From: an uncultured Pelagibacteraceae bacterium
Lineage (GTDB): Bacteria; Pseudomonadota; Alphaproteobacteria; Pelagibacterales; Pelagibacteraceae
Assembly: GCA_902621345.1 (NCBI GenBank)
Contig: CACNLV010000001.1
Coordinates: forward strand, 248,001-312,000
Direction: 5' to 3'
DNA: 64,000 nt
In this document: positions 8,929 to 16,859 of the stretch, in pieces
How positions within the stretch are numbered: position 1 is the stretch's first letter
How the letters are laid out: every line of letters begins with the position of its first letter
The notes under the pieces: model-generated
Database searches by the model: none
Told to the model about the DNA's origin: nothing
The model's input: only the letters and a program-made list of their open reading frames with translations
Program-made: the position numbers and the translations under genes

Positions 8929-10125
8929 ATGAAAAAAATTTATTATGGTAAAGCAGTTTATAACTCTAAAGAGATTAATGCAGTTATAAACGTTTTAAAA
9001 AATGAAGGGCTTTCGCTAGTCGATGGAAAAAATGTAAAAAAGCTTGAAAAGACTGTAAGTAAAATGTTTGGAAAAAAATATGGACTTATGGTTAATTCTG
9101 GCTCCTCTGCTAATTTATTGGGATTGTCTTCTTTCAATTTCAAAAAAGGTTCAGAGATTATTACCCCTAATTTAACTTTTTCAACAACTATTGCTCCAAT
9201 ATATCAGTTGGGACTGATCCCACATTTTATTGGGGTTGAAAAAAATAAATTTTTAGCGGATCCAACACAAATTGAAAAATGTATTAATAAAAAAACCGTT
9301 GCATTAATGATACCTAACTTACTTGGAAATATTGCAGATTGGAAAAAAATTTTTAAAATTGCGAAAAATCATAATCTAAAAGTTATTGAGGATTCTGCAG
9401 ATACAATCGGATATAAGATAAATAAAAAGAATACGGGTAAATATTCAGATGTTGTAACCAACAGTTTTTATGCATCACATATTATTAATGGTGCTGGAAC
9501 TGGTGGGATTGTTTGTTTTAATGATTTTAATTTATATCAAAGAGCAAAGTTATTAAGAGGATGGGGAAGATCTTCAGCAACTTTTAATGAGTCAGAGAAC
9601 ATTAATAAGAGATTTAATATAAAAGTTTCTGGCATTGATTATGATGCTAAATATATATTCTCAGATTTAGGTTATAATTTTTTACCATCTGAGCTTTCCG
9701 CAGCTTTTGCCTTAGAACAAATTAAAAAATTAAAAAATAATATAGATTTAAGAAATAATAATTTTGATTTTTTAAAAAATTTCTTTTCTAATTACCCAGA
9801 ATACTTTGAACTGCCAGAGCAAAATACTGGCGTCAAGACACCCTGGTTAGCTTTTCCGCTTGTCATTAAAAAAAATAAATCTTTTAATAGAAGAGAAATG
9901 CAAATTTTTTTTGAAAAAAATAATATTCAAACTAGAACAATTTTTACTGGCAACATATTAAGGCAGCCAGTCATGAAAAATAAGGTGTATAAAAAGCATC
10001 CAAAGTGTGATTCAGAAGCTGATAATGTGATGAAAAATGGAATATTGATAGGTTGTCACCAAGGTATGAAAAAAAGTGAGTTATATTATATTTGCAATAC
10101 ATTTAAGAAATTTATTAATTTGTGA
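8929..10125 (+). CDS. PLP/PMP-dependent sugar 3-dehydrase of the DegT/DnrJ/EryC1 family (RfbH/ColD-like)
   Basis: A 398-residue member of the DegT/DnrJ/EryC1/StrS fold. The lysine that would bind PLP in aminotransferases is His184 (context SFYASHIINGAGTGG), the replacement that marks the 3-dehydrases RfbH/E1 and ColD, so removal of the C3 hydroxyl is more likely than transamination. The region RGWGRSS...NKRF...YDAKY...SDLGYN lines up with RfbH, but the cysteines for the RfbH [2Fe-2S] cluster are replaced (Ser, Thr, and no Cys near KRF). It may therefore act like ColD without iron-sulphur. It overlaps rfbC by 4 bases. Confidence 0.78.
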   Translation: MKKIYYGKAVYNSKEINAVINVLKNEGLSLVDGKNVKKLEKTVSKMFGKKYGLMVNSGSSANLLGLSSFNFKKGSEIITPNLTFSTTIAPIYQLGLIPHFIGVEKNKFLADPTQIEKCINKKTVALMIPNLLGNIADWKKIFKIAKNHNLKVIEDSADTIGYKINKKNTGKYSDVVTNSFYASHIINGAGTGGIVCFNDFNLYQRAKLLRGWGRSSATFNESENINKRFNIKVSGIDYDAKYIFSDLGYNFLPSELSAAFALEQIKKLKNNIDLRNNNFDFLKNFFSNYPEYFELPEQNTGVKTPWLAFPLVIKKNKSFNRREMQIFFEKNNIQTRTIFTGNILRQPVMKNKVYKKHPKCDSEADNVMKNGILIGCHQGMKKSELYYICNTFKKFINL

Positions 10126-10664
10126 AAATTGTCAAAACAAAATTTGAAGGTCTCCTAATTTTAAAACGCCCAACATATCACGATAATAGAGGATTTCTAA
10201 AAGAATTATTCGAACAAAAAAATTTTAAAAAAAAAAAATTTGTTTTTGATTATTTTTCATTCTCAAAAAAAAATGTGATTAGAGGTCTTCATCTTCAATA
10301 TAAAAAACCCCAGGCTAAGATGATTAGTGTTTTAAATGGTAAGATATTTGATGTCGTTTTAGATTGTAGAAAAAATTCTAAAACTTTCGGAAAACATTTT
10401 GTTATTTATATTTCTGCAAAAGATAACACCTCATTATATATACCTGAGGGGTTTGCTCATGGATTTTGCAGTTTAACTAATAACACTTTTTTATATTATA
10501 AAAATTCAGATTACAGAGACAAAAAGAGTGAAATAGGAATTTTATGGAAGGATAAAGATTTAAATATTCGATGGCCTATTAAAAAACCTATTATATCATC
10601 TAGAGATAGAAAAAATTTAAGTTTTAATAAATTTTTAAATAGCAAAAATTTTAAAAAGATGTAG
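10122..10664 (+). CDS. rfbC: dTDP-4-dehydrorhamnose 3,5-epimerase family protein
   Basis: A 180-residue cupin-type sugar epimerase starting at GTG inside the stop of the preceding gene. RmlC motifs are visible: DNRGFLKELF, VIRGLHLQYKKPQAK (catalytic His), VVLDCRKNSKTFGK and YIPEGFAHGFCSLT. In the ascarylose route a homologue of this family acts as a 5-epimerase after the 3-dehydrase, and that role would fit this cluster. No rfbD-type gene completes a classical rhamnose pathway in the window. Confidence 0.88.
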   Translation: MKIVKTKFEGLLILKRPTYHDNRGFLKELFEQKNFKKKKFVFDYFSFSKKNVIRGLHLQYKKPQAKMISVLNGKIFDVVLDCRKNSKTFGKHFVIYISAKDNTSLYIPEGFAHGFCSLTNNTFLYYKNSDYRDKKSEIGILWKDKDLNIRWPIKKPIISSRDRKNLSFNKFLNSKNFKKM

Positions 10665-10682
10665 AACCATATTTATTCATTT

Positions 10683-10759
10683 GGGCCTGTAGCTCAGTTG
10701 GTTAGAGCAGTACACTCATAATGTATTGGTCCCAGGTTCGAGTCCTGGCGGGCCCACCA
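10683..10759 (+). tRNA. tRNA with CAT anticodon, probably tRNA-Ile2 (lysidine type)
   Basis: Complete cloverleaf: acceptor GGGCCTG/CGGGCCC, D arm AGCTCAGTTGGTTAGAGC, anticodon loop CTCATAA (CAT), T arm with loop TTCGAGT, and encoded CCA. CAT could be elongator Met or Ile2 read after lysidine modification. The C-G pairs at acceptor positions 4 and 5 match the discriminating features recognised by TilS in E. coli tRNA-Ile2, so Ile2 is preferred. It is not an initiator, since the first pair is G-C. Confidence 0.88.
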
Positions 10760-10791
10760 AAATTGGAAAAATTTAATTTAGTATATCTTAA

Positions 10792-11913
10792 ATGCATAAA
10801 AAAAAACTTAAATTAGTTTTAGATGGTACAGTTTTGGGTATGGCTATTGACAATAAATTGGCACGGACTGGTGTATATTTTGTAATTAAAAATTTGTGTG
10901 ACAGCCTTCTTTTGAGAGATGATGTAGATTTAAAAATAATTTCATCCTCAGAATTAACAGAAAAATTAATAAGTTTTTATAAAGGTCAAAAATATGAACA
11001 ATGTCTAAATACCAAAGACTTAAAATTTGGTAAAGAAAAATTAAATTTTATAATGCCATTTCACATTGCTAATAAAGAATTATTTAAAATTAAGAACGCG
11101 AATATAATACAAATAATTTATGATTTTTCTGTTCATTTTTGTCCAGAATTAAAAGATAATAATATCAATTTTGAAAAAAATGTCCTCAATTCTCTAAATT
11201 CAGAAATTTATGCATTATGTATTTCAAAAAAAACAAAAGATGATTTACTATCAATCTCTCAAATTATGCCAGATAAAGTTGGTGTTTTTTATCCTGGTCT
11301 AAGAAACGATCTCAATAACAATGAAAATTTTGATTTTAATGTGAAGGATTTTTTAAATATACCAAAAGAAGCTAATTATATACTATGCTTATCAACAATA
11401 GAGCCTAGAAAAAATTTAAATGCCTCATTTCAAACTTTTGAAGCTACTGTAAAGTTGTTGAAATCAAAAAATTTATATTTAGTTCTAACTGGTGCTCAAG
11501 GCTGGACTGATTGCGATAAGTTTTTAAAAAATCTTTCACCAGAAATAAAAAAAAAAATAATTTTTACTGGATATGTTCAAGACAAGCACATAAAGGAACT
11601 TTATAAATCTGCTCTTTGTTTTATGTACCCCTCATTCTATGAAGGATTTGGCTTACCACCACTTGAGGCTATGGCATGTGGTACACCAGTAATTATTTCT
11701 AATAGAGGTTCACTTCCCGAAGTTTTTGGAGAAATTACAAATACTTTTGATCCATATGATATAAATGGAATGTCTAAATGTATTATTGATTGGTACTCAA
11801 ATCCTGTAAAAAGGTTAACTGAAATAGAGAGATTAAAAAAATTTTCTAAAACTTTTACTTGGAAAAAATCAGCACAACAATTTGTAGATTTTATTAAAAA
11901 AATTAATATTTAG
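10792..11913 (+). CDS. glycosyltransferase family 4
   Basis: A 373-residue GT-B glycosyltransferase. The C-terminal half carries the GT4 signature: [17 protein letters not shown], then [19 protein letters not shown] with the E-x7-E pair, and [15 protein letters not shown]. An N-terminal [11 protein letters not shown] loop resembles acceptor-domain starts. There is no membrane segment. It lies just after the tRNA gene downstream of the dideoxysugar cluster and may transfer one of those sugars, which is inference. The donor is unknown. Confidence 0.85.
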   Translation: MHKKKLKLVLDGTVLGMAIDNKLARTGVYFVIKNLCDSLLLRDDVDLKIISSSELTEKLISFYKGQKYEQCLNTKDLKFGKEKLNFIMPFHIANKELFKIKNANIIQIIYDFSVHFCPELKDNNINFEKNVLNSLNSEIYALCISKKTKDDLLSISQIMPDKVGVFYPGLRNDLNNNENFDFNVKDFLNIPKEANYILCLSTIEPRKNLNASFQTFEATVKLLKSKNLYLVLTGAQGWTDCDKFLKNLSPEIKKKIIFTGYVQDKHIKELYKSALCFMYPSFYEGFGLPPLEAMACGTPVIISNRGSLPEVFGEITNTFDPYDINGMSKCIIDWYSNPVKRLTEIERLKKFSKTFTWKKSAQQFVDFIKKINI

Positions 11914-12096
11914 ATATATTTTTTAAATTCTATTAAAAATAAGTTAAGTTCTACTTTATTTTATGAGAAATTTTATAAAACTAATTTATTGTTCAGTAAT
12001 CATTAATTATTCTGATATGAATTAAAGCTACTTTAAATCCCTCATGGTAAATTGATTTAAATACTAGTCCTAAAGAATTTAACAAATCTAGAAAAA

Positions 12097-12681
12097 TTAA
12101 TTTGAAGAAAACTTTTCTAAACTTTGAAATAAAGAATTAATATTTCCATCGTTAGAGCTAAGAATTGATGCAAATTCCTCTTTTTGGGTTCTTGCCAAAC
12201 TCAATCCCTCTATAATGAGATCTCTTATTAATGGATTATCCTTATTTTTTGTATAAATTCTCCAATCAATTTTTACTTCAGGTCTTTCAGCAGTTTCTTT
12301 TAAAACACTATTAACAATAGTATAATTTTCACTTAATACTTTTTTTGACAATACATCAATTTCTGGGTTTGTATATTCTGATAATCTGCTAGAAAAGCTT
12401 TTTAAAAAATAATCCTCAAATAATTTAAGATATTTTATTTTTTGCTCATTATTAAGGCTCTTTCTAGCTGAACCTAGGGAATAAAAACCTACACCTTCAA
12501 TATCGACTGTTTCTTTAGCTATTTCTTTTAAATTATTTATTTTGTCTTCTTTTGAAATATTTTTAGTTAATATTTCTGATGCTCTGTTAACTGTGGATTG
12601 GACAAATACATCGGGCTCAACTGAAAAAACGTTAAGTATATTTAAATTCAAGAATAGCAAAACTAAAAAAATTTTTTTCAT
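12097..12681 (-). CDS. mlaC: MlaC-like phospholipid-binding periplasmic protein
   Basis: A 194-residue secreted protein of the MlaC/Ttg2D family, which shuttles phospholipids between the outer-membrane MlaA complex and the inner-membrane MlaFEDB transporter. The signal peptide is about residues 1-20 (KKIFLVLLFLNLNILNVFS). The body contains the family pattern of a helical region followed by LSEYTNPEIDVLSKK and IDWRIYTKNKDNPLIRDLII. It follows mlaA with a 22-base gap on the same strand, so the two are cotranscribed. No inner-membrane Mla genes are in the window. Confidence 0.85.
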   Translation of the reverse strand: MKKIFLVLLFLNLNILNVFSVEPDVFVQSTVNRASEILTKNISKEDKINNLKEIAKETVDIEGVGFYSLGSARKSLNNEQKIKYLKLFEDYFLKSFSSRLSEYTNPEIDVLSKKVLSENYTIVNSVLKETAERPEVKIDWRIYTKNKDNPLIRDLIIEGLSLARTQKEEFASILSSNDGNINSLFQSLEKFSSN

Positions 12682-12703
12682 TTCTAAATCATCAATTTAA
12701 ATA

Positions 12704-13495
12704 TTAATTTTTATCTATTTCTTCCCAATCTTCCTCATTCTTATAAAAAATCTCAATATTTCCTTTTCTGATATTATTAATTTTATTTTCTCTATCTTGC
12801 AAATACAAGCTTTTTACTGATGCATAGAAGTCAATTGAATTTACCTCAAGATTATCAAATGACTCTATATTGTTTGATCTAAAATCAATGCCTTCTACCG
12901 CTTTTGTTGCCATGTAAACATTTTCATTTAAAAATTCATTATTACCGTGCATCGAAGCATTGTAATATGGATCTCCTCCCAATATATTCATGAAAGATCC
13001 AGTTGTGTCTCTTAGAGTTGAGGGCCCTAGGACTGGTAAAACTACATAGCAGCCTGGCCCAAATCCCCAAGTAGCTAAAGTTTGACCATAATCCTCTTTT
13101 TCATATTTTGGAAAACCCATACCATTAGCAACATCTATGGTTCCTAAAATTCCTACAGTAGAATTCACCACAAGCCTTGCTGTATTAATAACTGCTAATT
13201 TTATATCACCTTGCAAAACATTATTGGGTATTGTGACTAAACTTGACAGATTCGTAACAAAATTGTGAGTACCTTTTTGAATAGGATCTGGTAAATTTCT
13301 ATATCCCTCAGCTAATGGTTTGATTATAGCTTTGTCTAAACTTTGATTAAAAGCAAAAGTTGCTCTATTTATGCCCTCAAAGCAATCTTTGACTTTTTTT
13401 GGCTGTTCTCTTAAATTCAATTCACCATCAGATCCAGCATTGGCATTGAACGCTAGTAAAAAAGTTGTAATCAAGATTAGTGATATTTTTTTCAT
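12704..13495 (-). CDS. mlaA: MlaA/VacJ family outer-membrane lipid-asymmetry protein
   Basis: A 263-residue MlaA homologue that removes mislocalised phospholipids from the outer leaflet. Diagnostic segments are FEGINRATFAFNQSLDKAI, PDPIQKGTHNF, NTARLVVNSTVGILGTIDVA, DYGQTLATWGFGPGCYVVLP and PSTLRDTTGS. The N terminus is a clear signal peptide with a likely cleavage after FNANA, but no lipobox cysteine, so unlike E. coli VacJ it may not be a lipoprotein. It heads the mlaA-mlaC pair and is divergent from the amidase gene. Confidence 0.92.
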   Translation of the reverse strand: MKKISLILITTFLLAFNANAGSDGELNLREQPKKVKDCFEGINRATFAFNQSLDKAIIKPLAEGYRNLPDPIQKGTHNFVTNLSSLVTIPNNVLQGDIKLAVINTARLVVNSTVGILGTIDVANGMGFPKYEKEDYGQTLATWGFGPGCYVVLPVLGPSTLRDTTGSFMNILGGDPYYNASMHGNNEFLNENVYMATKAVEGIDFRSNNIESFDNLEVNSIDFYASVKSLYLQDRENKINNIRKGNIEIFYKNEEDWEEIDKN

Positions 13496-13604
13496 TATAA
13501 AGTAATATTTTATATATAATTATTAACGATGTAAATTAACATTTATTAATAAAAAATGACCATAAAGTGTTTATAAATAGCCAAATATTATACAAATATT
13601 TATA

Positions 13605-14333
13605 ATGAATTTAATTTACAATTATTCACCTAATTTTAGTTTGCCTAAAAGACCAAAAAAAAAGATAAAATTTATTATAATTCATTACACAGGAATGAGA
13701 AAAGAGGCAGAGTCAATTAAGAGATTACAAAATCTTAGGTCCAAAGTAAGCTCTCATTATTTAATAAAACAAAATGGTCATATATTAGTTTTAGTTCCTG
13801 ATCTTTATGAAGCTTGGCATGCTGGCTTATCAAATTGGAAAAATTACAAAAATTTAAATAAAACCTCAATCGGTATTGAAATTTCTAACCCGGGTCATCA
13901 ATATGGTTATAAGAATTTTTCAAAAAAACAAATTTTTTCTTTAAAAAAATTGTTAAAACTTTTGATTAAAAAATTTAAAATAAAAAAGAAATATATTCTA
14001 GGTCACTCGGACGTATCCCCTGATCGAAAAATGGATCCAGGTGAGAAATTTCCATGGAAAAAATTATCTAAAAGTGGTTTAGTTTGGCATCATAATTTAG
14101 ATCCAAAAAAAATTAAAGTATTCAGAAAAATCAAACTTTCCTCCAAACTTGAAAAAAATATATTTATTAAAAATCTTAATAGGATTGGATATAAAAAGAT
14201 AAAAGGCTTAAAACTTGATAAAAATATAGAGTATCTAACAACAGCTTTCCAAAGGAGATTTAGACAAGATTTAGTAGATGGCAAAATAGACAAAGAGTGT
14301 TTAAAAATTAGTAAAAATCTTGTCTCTTTATAA
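13605..14333 (+). CDS. N-acetylmuramoyl-L-alanine amidase (AmpD/AmiD type)
   Basis: A 242-residue zinc amidase that cleaves the amide between MurNAc and L-Ala. Zinc ligands are visible in FIIHYTGM (first His), AWHAGLSNW (His) and LGHSDVSPDRKMDPGEKFPW (His and Asp/Lys set), the pattern of the amidase_2 family. The C-terminal 60 residues resemble a small peptidoglycan-binding repeat (YLTTAFQRRFRQDLVDGKID). No signal peptide was seen, so a cytoplasmic muropeptide-recycling role is possible, though the extra C-terminal domain is more AmiD-like. Confidence 0.88.
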   Translation: MNLIYNYSPNFSLPKRPKKKIKFIIIHYTGMRKEAESIKRLQNLRSKVSSHYLIKQNGHILVLVPDLYEAWHAGLSNWKNYKNLNKTSIGIEISNPGHQYGYKNFSKKQIFSLKKLLKLLIKKFKIKKKYILGHSDVSPDRKMDPGEKFPWKKLSKSGLVWHHNLDPKKIKVFRKIKLSSKLEKNIFIKNLNRIGYKKIKGLKLDKNIEYLTTAFQRRFRQDLVDGKIDKECLKISKNLVSL

Positions 14334-14341
14334 GATTAAAC

Positions 14342-14369
14342 TTGAAATTATATAATTAAATTATAAGAT
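14342..14369 (+). promoter_or_regulatory. probable rnpB promoter
   Basis: TTGAAA at 14342-14347 and TAAGAT at 14364-14369 are separated by 16 bases, and the RNase P RNA 5' end at 14376 lies 6 bases further on, the expected spacing. The region is AT-rich, so chance matches are possible. Confidence 0.45.
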
Positions 14370-14375
14370 ATAATT

Positions 14376-14728
14376 GCCAGATGAACGATTTATCGCTTTA
14401 ATTTTTTAAAGAGGAAAGTCCGGACTCTACAAGAATGCAGTGCCAGGTAATCCCTGGCAGGGGCGACCCTAGGGATAGTGCCACAGAAAATAAACCGCCA
14501 TAACATGGCAAGGGTGAAAAGGTGTGGTAAGAGCACACCGGTTCTATTGGTAACAATGAACGCTGGAAAACCCCACTGGGAGCAAGACTAAGTAGAGATG
14601 ACAATGTTGAAAAACTAAAAGCTATTCTTGGCTAGTCATCAGGGTTAGTTGCTTGAGCTCAAGAGTGATCTTGAGCCTAGATAAATGATAAATTTCAATG
14701 ACAGAACCCGGCTTACAGTTCATCTGGC
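14376..14728 (+). ncRNA. rnpB: RNase P RNA (bacterial type A)
   Basis: Catalytic RNA that trims tRNA 5' ends. The ends pair as P1 (GCCAGATGAAC at the 5' end with TTCATCTGGC at the 3' end). Conserved core elements are in order: GAGGAAAGTCCGGACT near 14409, the ACAGAAAATA-ACCGCC segment near 14483-14500, the AAGGGTGAAAAGGTG-GGTAAGAGC-CACCG block near 14510-14541, and the terminal ACAGAACCCGGCTTA near 14701. A T-run follows the P1 3' strand and may end transcription. At about 353 bases it is typical in length. Confidence 0.97.
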
Positions 14729-14757
14729 TTTTTAAGAAAATTTTACATTTAACTTAA

Positions 14758-14781
14758 ATGTTCACGTTTTGACTCACTTTT
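14758..14781 (-). repeat. copy A of a 24-bp element shared with the umuDC upstream region
   Basis: Read on the minus strand this starts AAAAGTGAGTC and ends ACGTGAACAT. It matches 61762-61785 (plus strand) at 23 of 24 positions; the only difference is G versus A in the GANTC core. It lies between rnpB and the mraZ promoter, about 37 bases upstream of the -35. The matched element is intergenic in both places, which suggests a protein-binding site, but the binder is unknown. Confidence 0.8.
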
Positions 14782-14818
14782 TATCAAATTTTTTATTTTG
14801 TCAGTAATAATCTAGGTA

Positions 14819-14847
14819 TTGACTCTTTTTTAATAAACCCATAATAT
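14819..14847 (+). promoter_or_regulatory. dcw cluster promoter upstream of mraZ
   Basis: TTGACT (14819-14824) and TAATAT (14842-14847) are separated by 17 bases, a near-consensus sigma-70 promoter. A GANTC site (GACTC, 14821-14825) overlaps the -35 and the MraZ boxes cover the -10. It would drive mraZ, ftsZ and probably much of the cluster. Confidence 0.7.
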
Positions 14848-14861
14848 CCCATATATTCCCA
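14837..14861 (-). promoter_or_regulatory. three MraZ-box repeats (TGGGN with 5-base spacers)
   Basis: On the minus strand the sequence reads TGGGA, 5 bases, TGGGA, 5 bases, TGGGT (CCCA cores at 14838, 14848 and 14858 on the plus strand). The exact 10-base period and the TGGGN core match the operator known for MraZ in E. coli. It overlaps the promoter -10, so binding should repress mraZ and the downstream cell-division genes. The orientation is opposite to transcription. Confidence 0.8.
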
Positions 14862-14890
14862 TATTAAGGGAATAAAGGATTTTATGGTTT

Positions 14891-15346
14891 ATGTTTTTAT
14901 CAACTTACGAAAACAAATTAGACAAAAAAGGAAGGGTATCAGTGCCTGCAAGTTTTAGGTCGTATTTATCTAACCTAGGATACAATGGAGTAATTTGTTA
15001 TCCATCTTTCAATAATCAATCGATAGAAGCATGGCCTCAAGATAGAATAGAAAAAATCTCAAATACGATAGACTCATTAAATCCTTTTGAAGAAAAACGA
15101 GATTTTTTTGCTACGTCAATTTTGTCTGAAAGTATAAATTTACAATTTGATAGTGAAGGTAGAATTTCACTAACTTCAAAATTATTAAAACATGCAAAAA
15201 TAAAAAATAGCACAATTTTTGTTGGTCAGGGAAAAACCTTTCAAATTTGGGAACCAACAATTTTTGAAAAATTTAGGGCAAGCGCTAGAAAAAAAGCAAA
15301 TTCAAATCGTTCAAGTCTTAAATGGGAGAGTCAACTTAACAAATAA
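14891..15346 (+). CDS. mraZ: transcriptional regulator MraZ
   Basis: A 151-residue regulator and first gene of the dcw cluster. The two AbrB/SpoVT-like halves are visible: residues 1-60 start FLSTYENKLDKKGRVSVPAS (DxKGR motif), and the second half has LQFDSEGRISLTSKLLKHA with the matching D-x-GR motif. Family members form ring oligomers and bind direct TGGGN repeats; three such repeats lie upstream over the promoter, so autoregulation is likely. Length is normal and ATG at 14891 gives the conserved start. Confidence 0.95.
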   Translation: MFLSTYENKLDKKGRVSVPASFRSYLSNLGYNGVICYPSFNNQSIEAWPQDRIEKISNTIDSLNPFEEKRDFFATSILSESINLQFDSEGRISLTSKLLKHAKIKNSTIFVGQGKTFQIWEPTIFEKFRASARKKANSNRSSLKWESQLNK

Positions 15347-15365
15347 AAAAAAAGAGGGGGATTAA

Positions 15366-16841
15366 ATGACGATTAATTTTAAAGTACCAGAGATAAAAGA
15401 GTTACAACCAAGGCTTTTAGTAATGGGTATTGGTGGTGCAGGTGGAAATGCTATTAATGAAATGATTGATAATGGAATGCAAGGTGTTGAGTTTATTGCG
15501 GTTAATACCGATGCACAAGATTTAAAACATAGTAAAGCAAAATCAAAAGTCCAAATAGGTTTAAATTTGACAAAGGGCTTAGGAGCTGGTGCAAAACTTG
15601 ATATTGGTCAGGCTGCCGCAGATGAGTCTCTTAATGATATAGTAAATATTTTACAGGGTGCAAATATGGTTTTCATCGCCGCTGGTATGGGAGGTGGTAC
15701 AGGAACTGGTGCAGCCCACGTTATTGCAAGGGCCGCAAAAGAACTTAACATTTTAACAGTAGGAGTAGTAACACTACCTTTTTTATATGAAGGACCTTCA
15801 AGAATGAGAAGAGCTCAACAAGGATTAGAGGAACTTCGAAGACATGTGGATACTATTATAGTAATTCCAAATCAAAATTTATTTAAAATTGCCAATGAGC
15901 AGACCACATTCGAGGAGTCATTTAATTTGTCGAATAATGTTTTAATGCACGGGGTTCAAAGTATTACAGATCTAATGGTTAGACCAGGATTAATAAATCT
16001 TGATTTTGCCGATGTTGAGTCTGTAATGGCCTCGATGGGTAAAGCTATGATGGGAACAGGTGAAGCCGAAGGCGAAGGTAGAGCCATGAAAGCTGCAGAA
16101 ATGGCAATTAGCAATCCTTTAATTGATGATTATACCTTGAAAGGTGCAAAAGGCTTATTAGTAAATATTACTGGAGGTAAAGACCTTAAGCTTTTTGAAG
16201 TCGATGAAGCAGTTAATAAAGTAAGAGCCGAGGTTGACCCAGAGGCTGAGTTGATAATAGGAGCAATTACAGATCCAGAACTTGACGGAAAAATGAGAGT
16301 TTCAATCGTTGCAACTTCTTTAGATGGTCAACAACCCGAGACTAAATCTGTGATTAATATGGTGCACAGAATACAAAATAGAAATCCAGGGTATTCTGAT
16401 TTTGCAGCCAATGGTTTGACACAATCTTTTGTATTTAACGGAAATAATACAAATCCAGTTTCTCATGGTGCAAATGCTTTGAAACTTGAGAATGAGATAG
16501 TGACCAACGATTTACAAAATCAAACTAGCAATCAATCAGTAAATGATATGAATAATCAATATCATGAGGAGCTTTTAAAAAATCAAGAGATTAATGAGGT
16601 TGAAGATAAAAATTCTGAAAAAGATGAAATGTCTTTTCCAAAAGAAACATCAGAGTCTTTTGAGGAGACTGAAGTTAAATCTAATGACCTGAGAGAATTT
16701 GGAGTTGACACAAATGAGCCAGATTTATTTAGTTCTAGCGATAATAATTCAGATACTAATGATCTATCGAGTTCTTTGGACGAAGATAATGATGACGATG
16801 ATCTTGAAATTCCCGCATTTTTAAGAAGACAAAAAAATTAA
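15366..16841 (+). CDS. ftsZ: cell division protein FtsZ
   Basis: Tubulin-like GTPase that forms the division ring. Residues 1-320 hold the GTPase: [13 protein letters not shown], the tubulin signature GGGTGTGAA, and the T7 loop [12 protein letters not shown] long acidic, Asn/Ser-rich linker of about 150 residues follows, then the C-terminal peptide ([14 protein letters not shown]) that binds FtsA and other tethers. The start is preceded by a strong GAGGGGG ribosome-binding site 5 bases before ATG. The position is odd: it lies second, between mraZ and rsmH, not after ftsA. The length of 491 reflects the long linker. Confidence 0.98.
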   Translation: MTINFKVPEIKELQPRLLVMGIGGAGGNAINEMIDNGMQGVEFIAVNTDAQDLKHSKAKSKVQIGLNLTKGLGAGAKLDIGQAAADESLNDIVNILQGANMVFIAAGMGGGTGTGAAHVIARAAKELNILTVGVVTLPFLYEGPSRMRRAQQGLEELRRHVDTIIVIPNQNLFKIANEQTTFEESFNLSNNVLMHGVQSITDLMVRPGLINLDFADVESVMASMGKAMMGTGEAEGEGRAMKAAEMAISNPLIDDYTLKGAKGLLVNITGGKDLKLFEVDEAVNKVRAEVDPEAELIIGAITDPELDGKMRVSIVATSLDGQQPETKSVINMVHRIQNRNPGYSDFAANGLTQSFVFNGNNTNPVSHGANALKLENEIVTNDLQNQTSNQSVNDMNNQYHEELLKNQEINEVEDKNSEKDEMSFPKETSESFEETEVKSNDLREFGVDTNEPDLFSSSDNNSDTNDLSSSLDEDNDDDDLEIPAFLRRQKN

Positions 16842-16859
16842 TGGTCTTCAAGAAAATAA

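Noticed and set aside
13523-13540. Possible CtrA box (TTAAC ... TTAAC) between mlaA and the amidase gene
   Set aside because: The half-sites are 9 bases apart instead of the required 7, and the DNA is so AT-rich that TTAA pairs arise by chance.
14369-14374. TATAAT directly before the RNase P RNA
   Set aside because: It ends one base before the mature 5' end, too close for a -10 of that transcript; TAAGAT at 14364 fits better.
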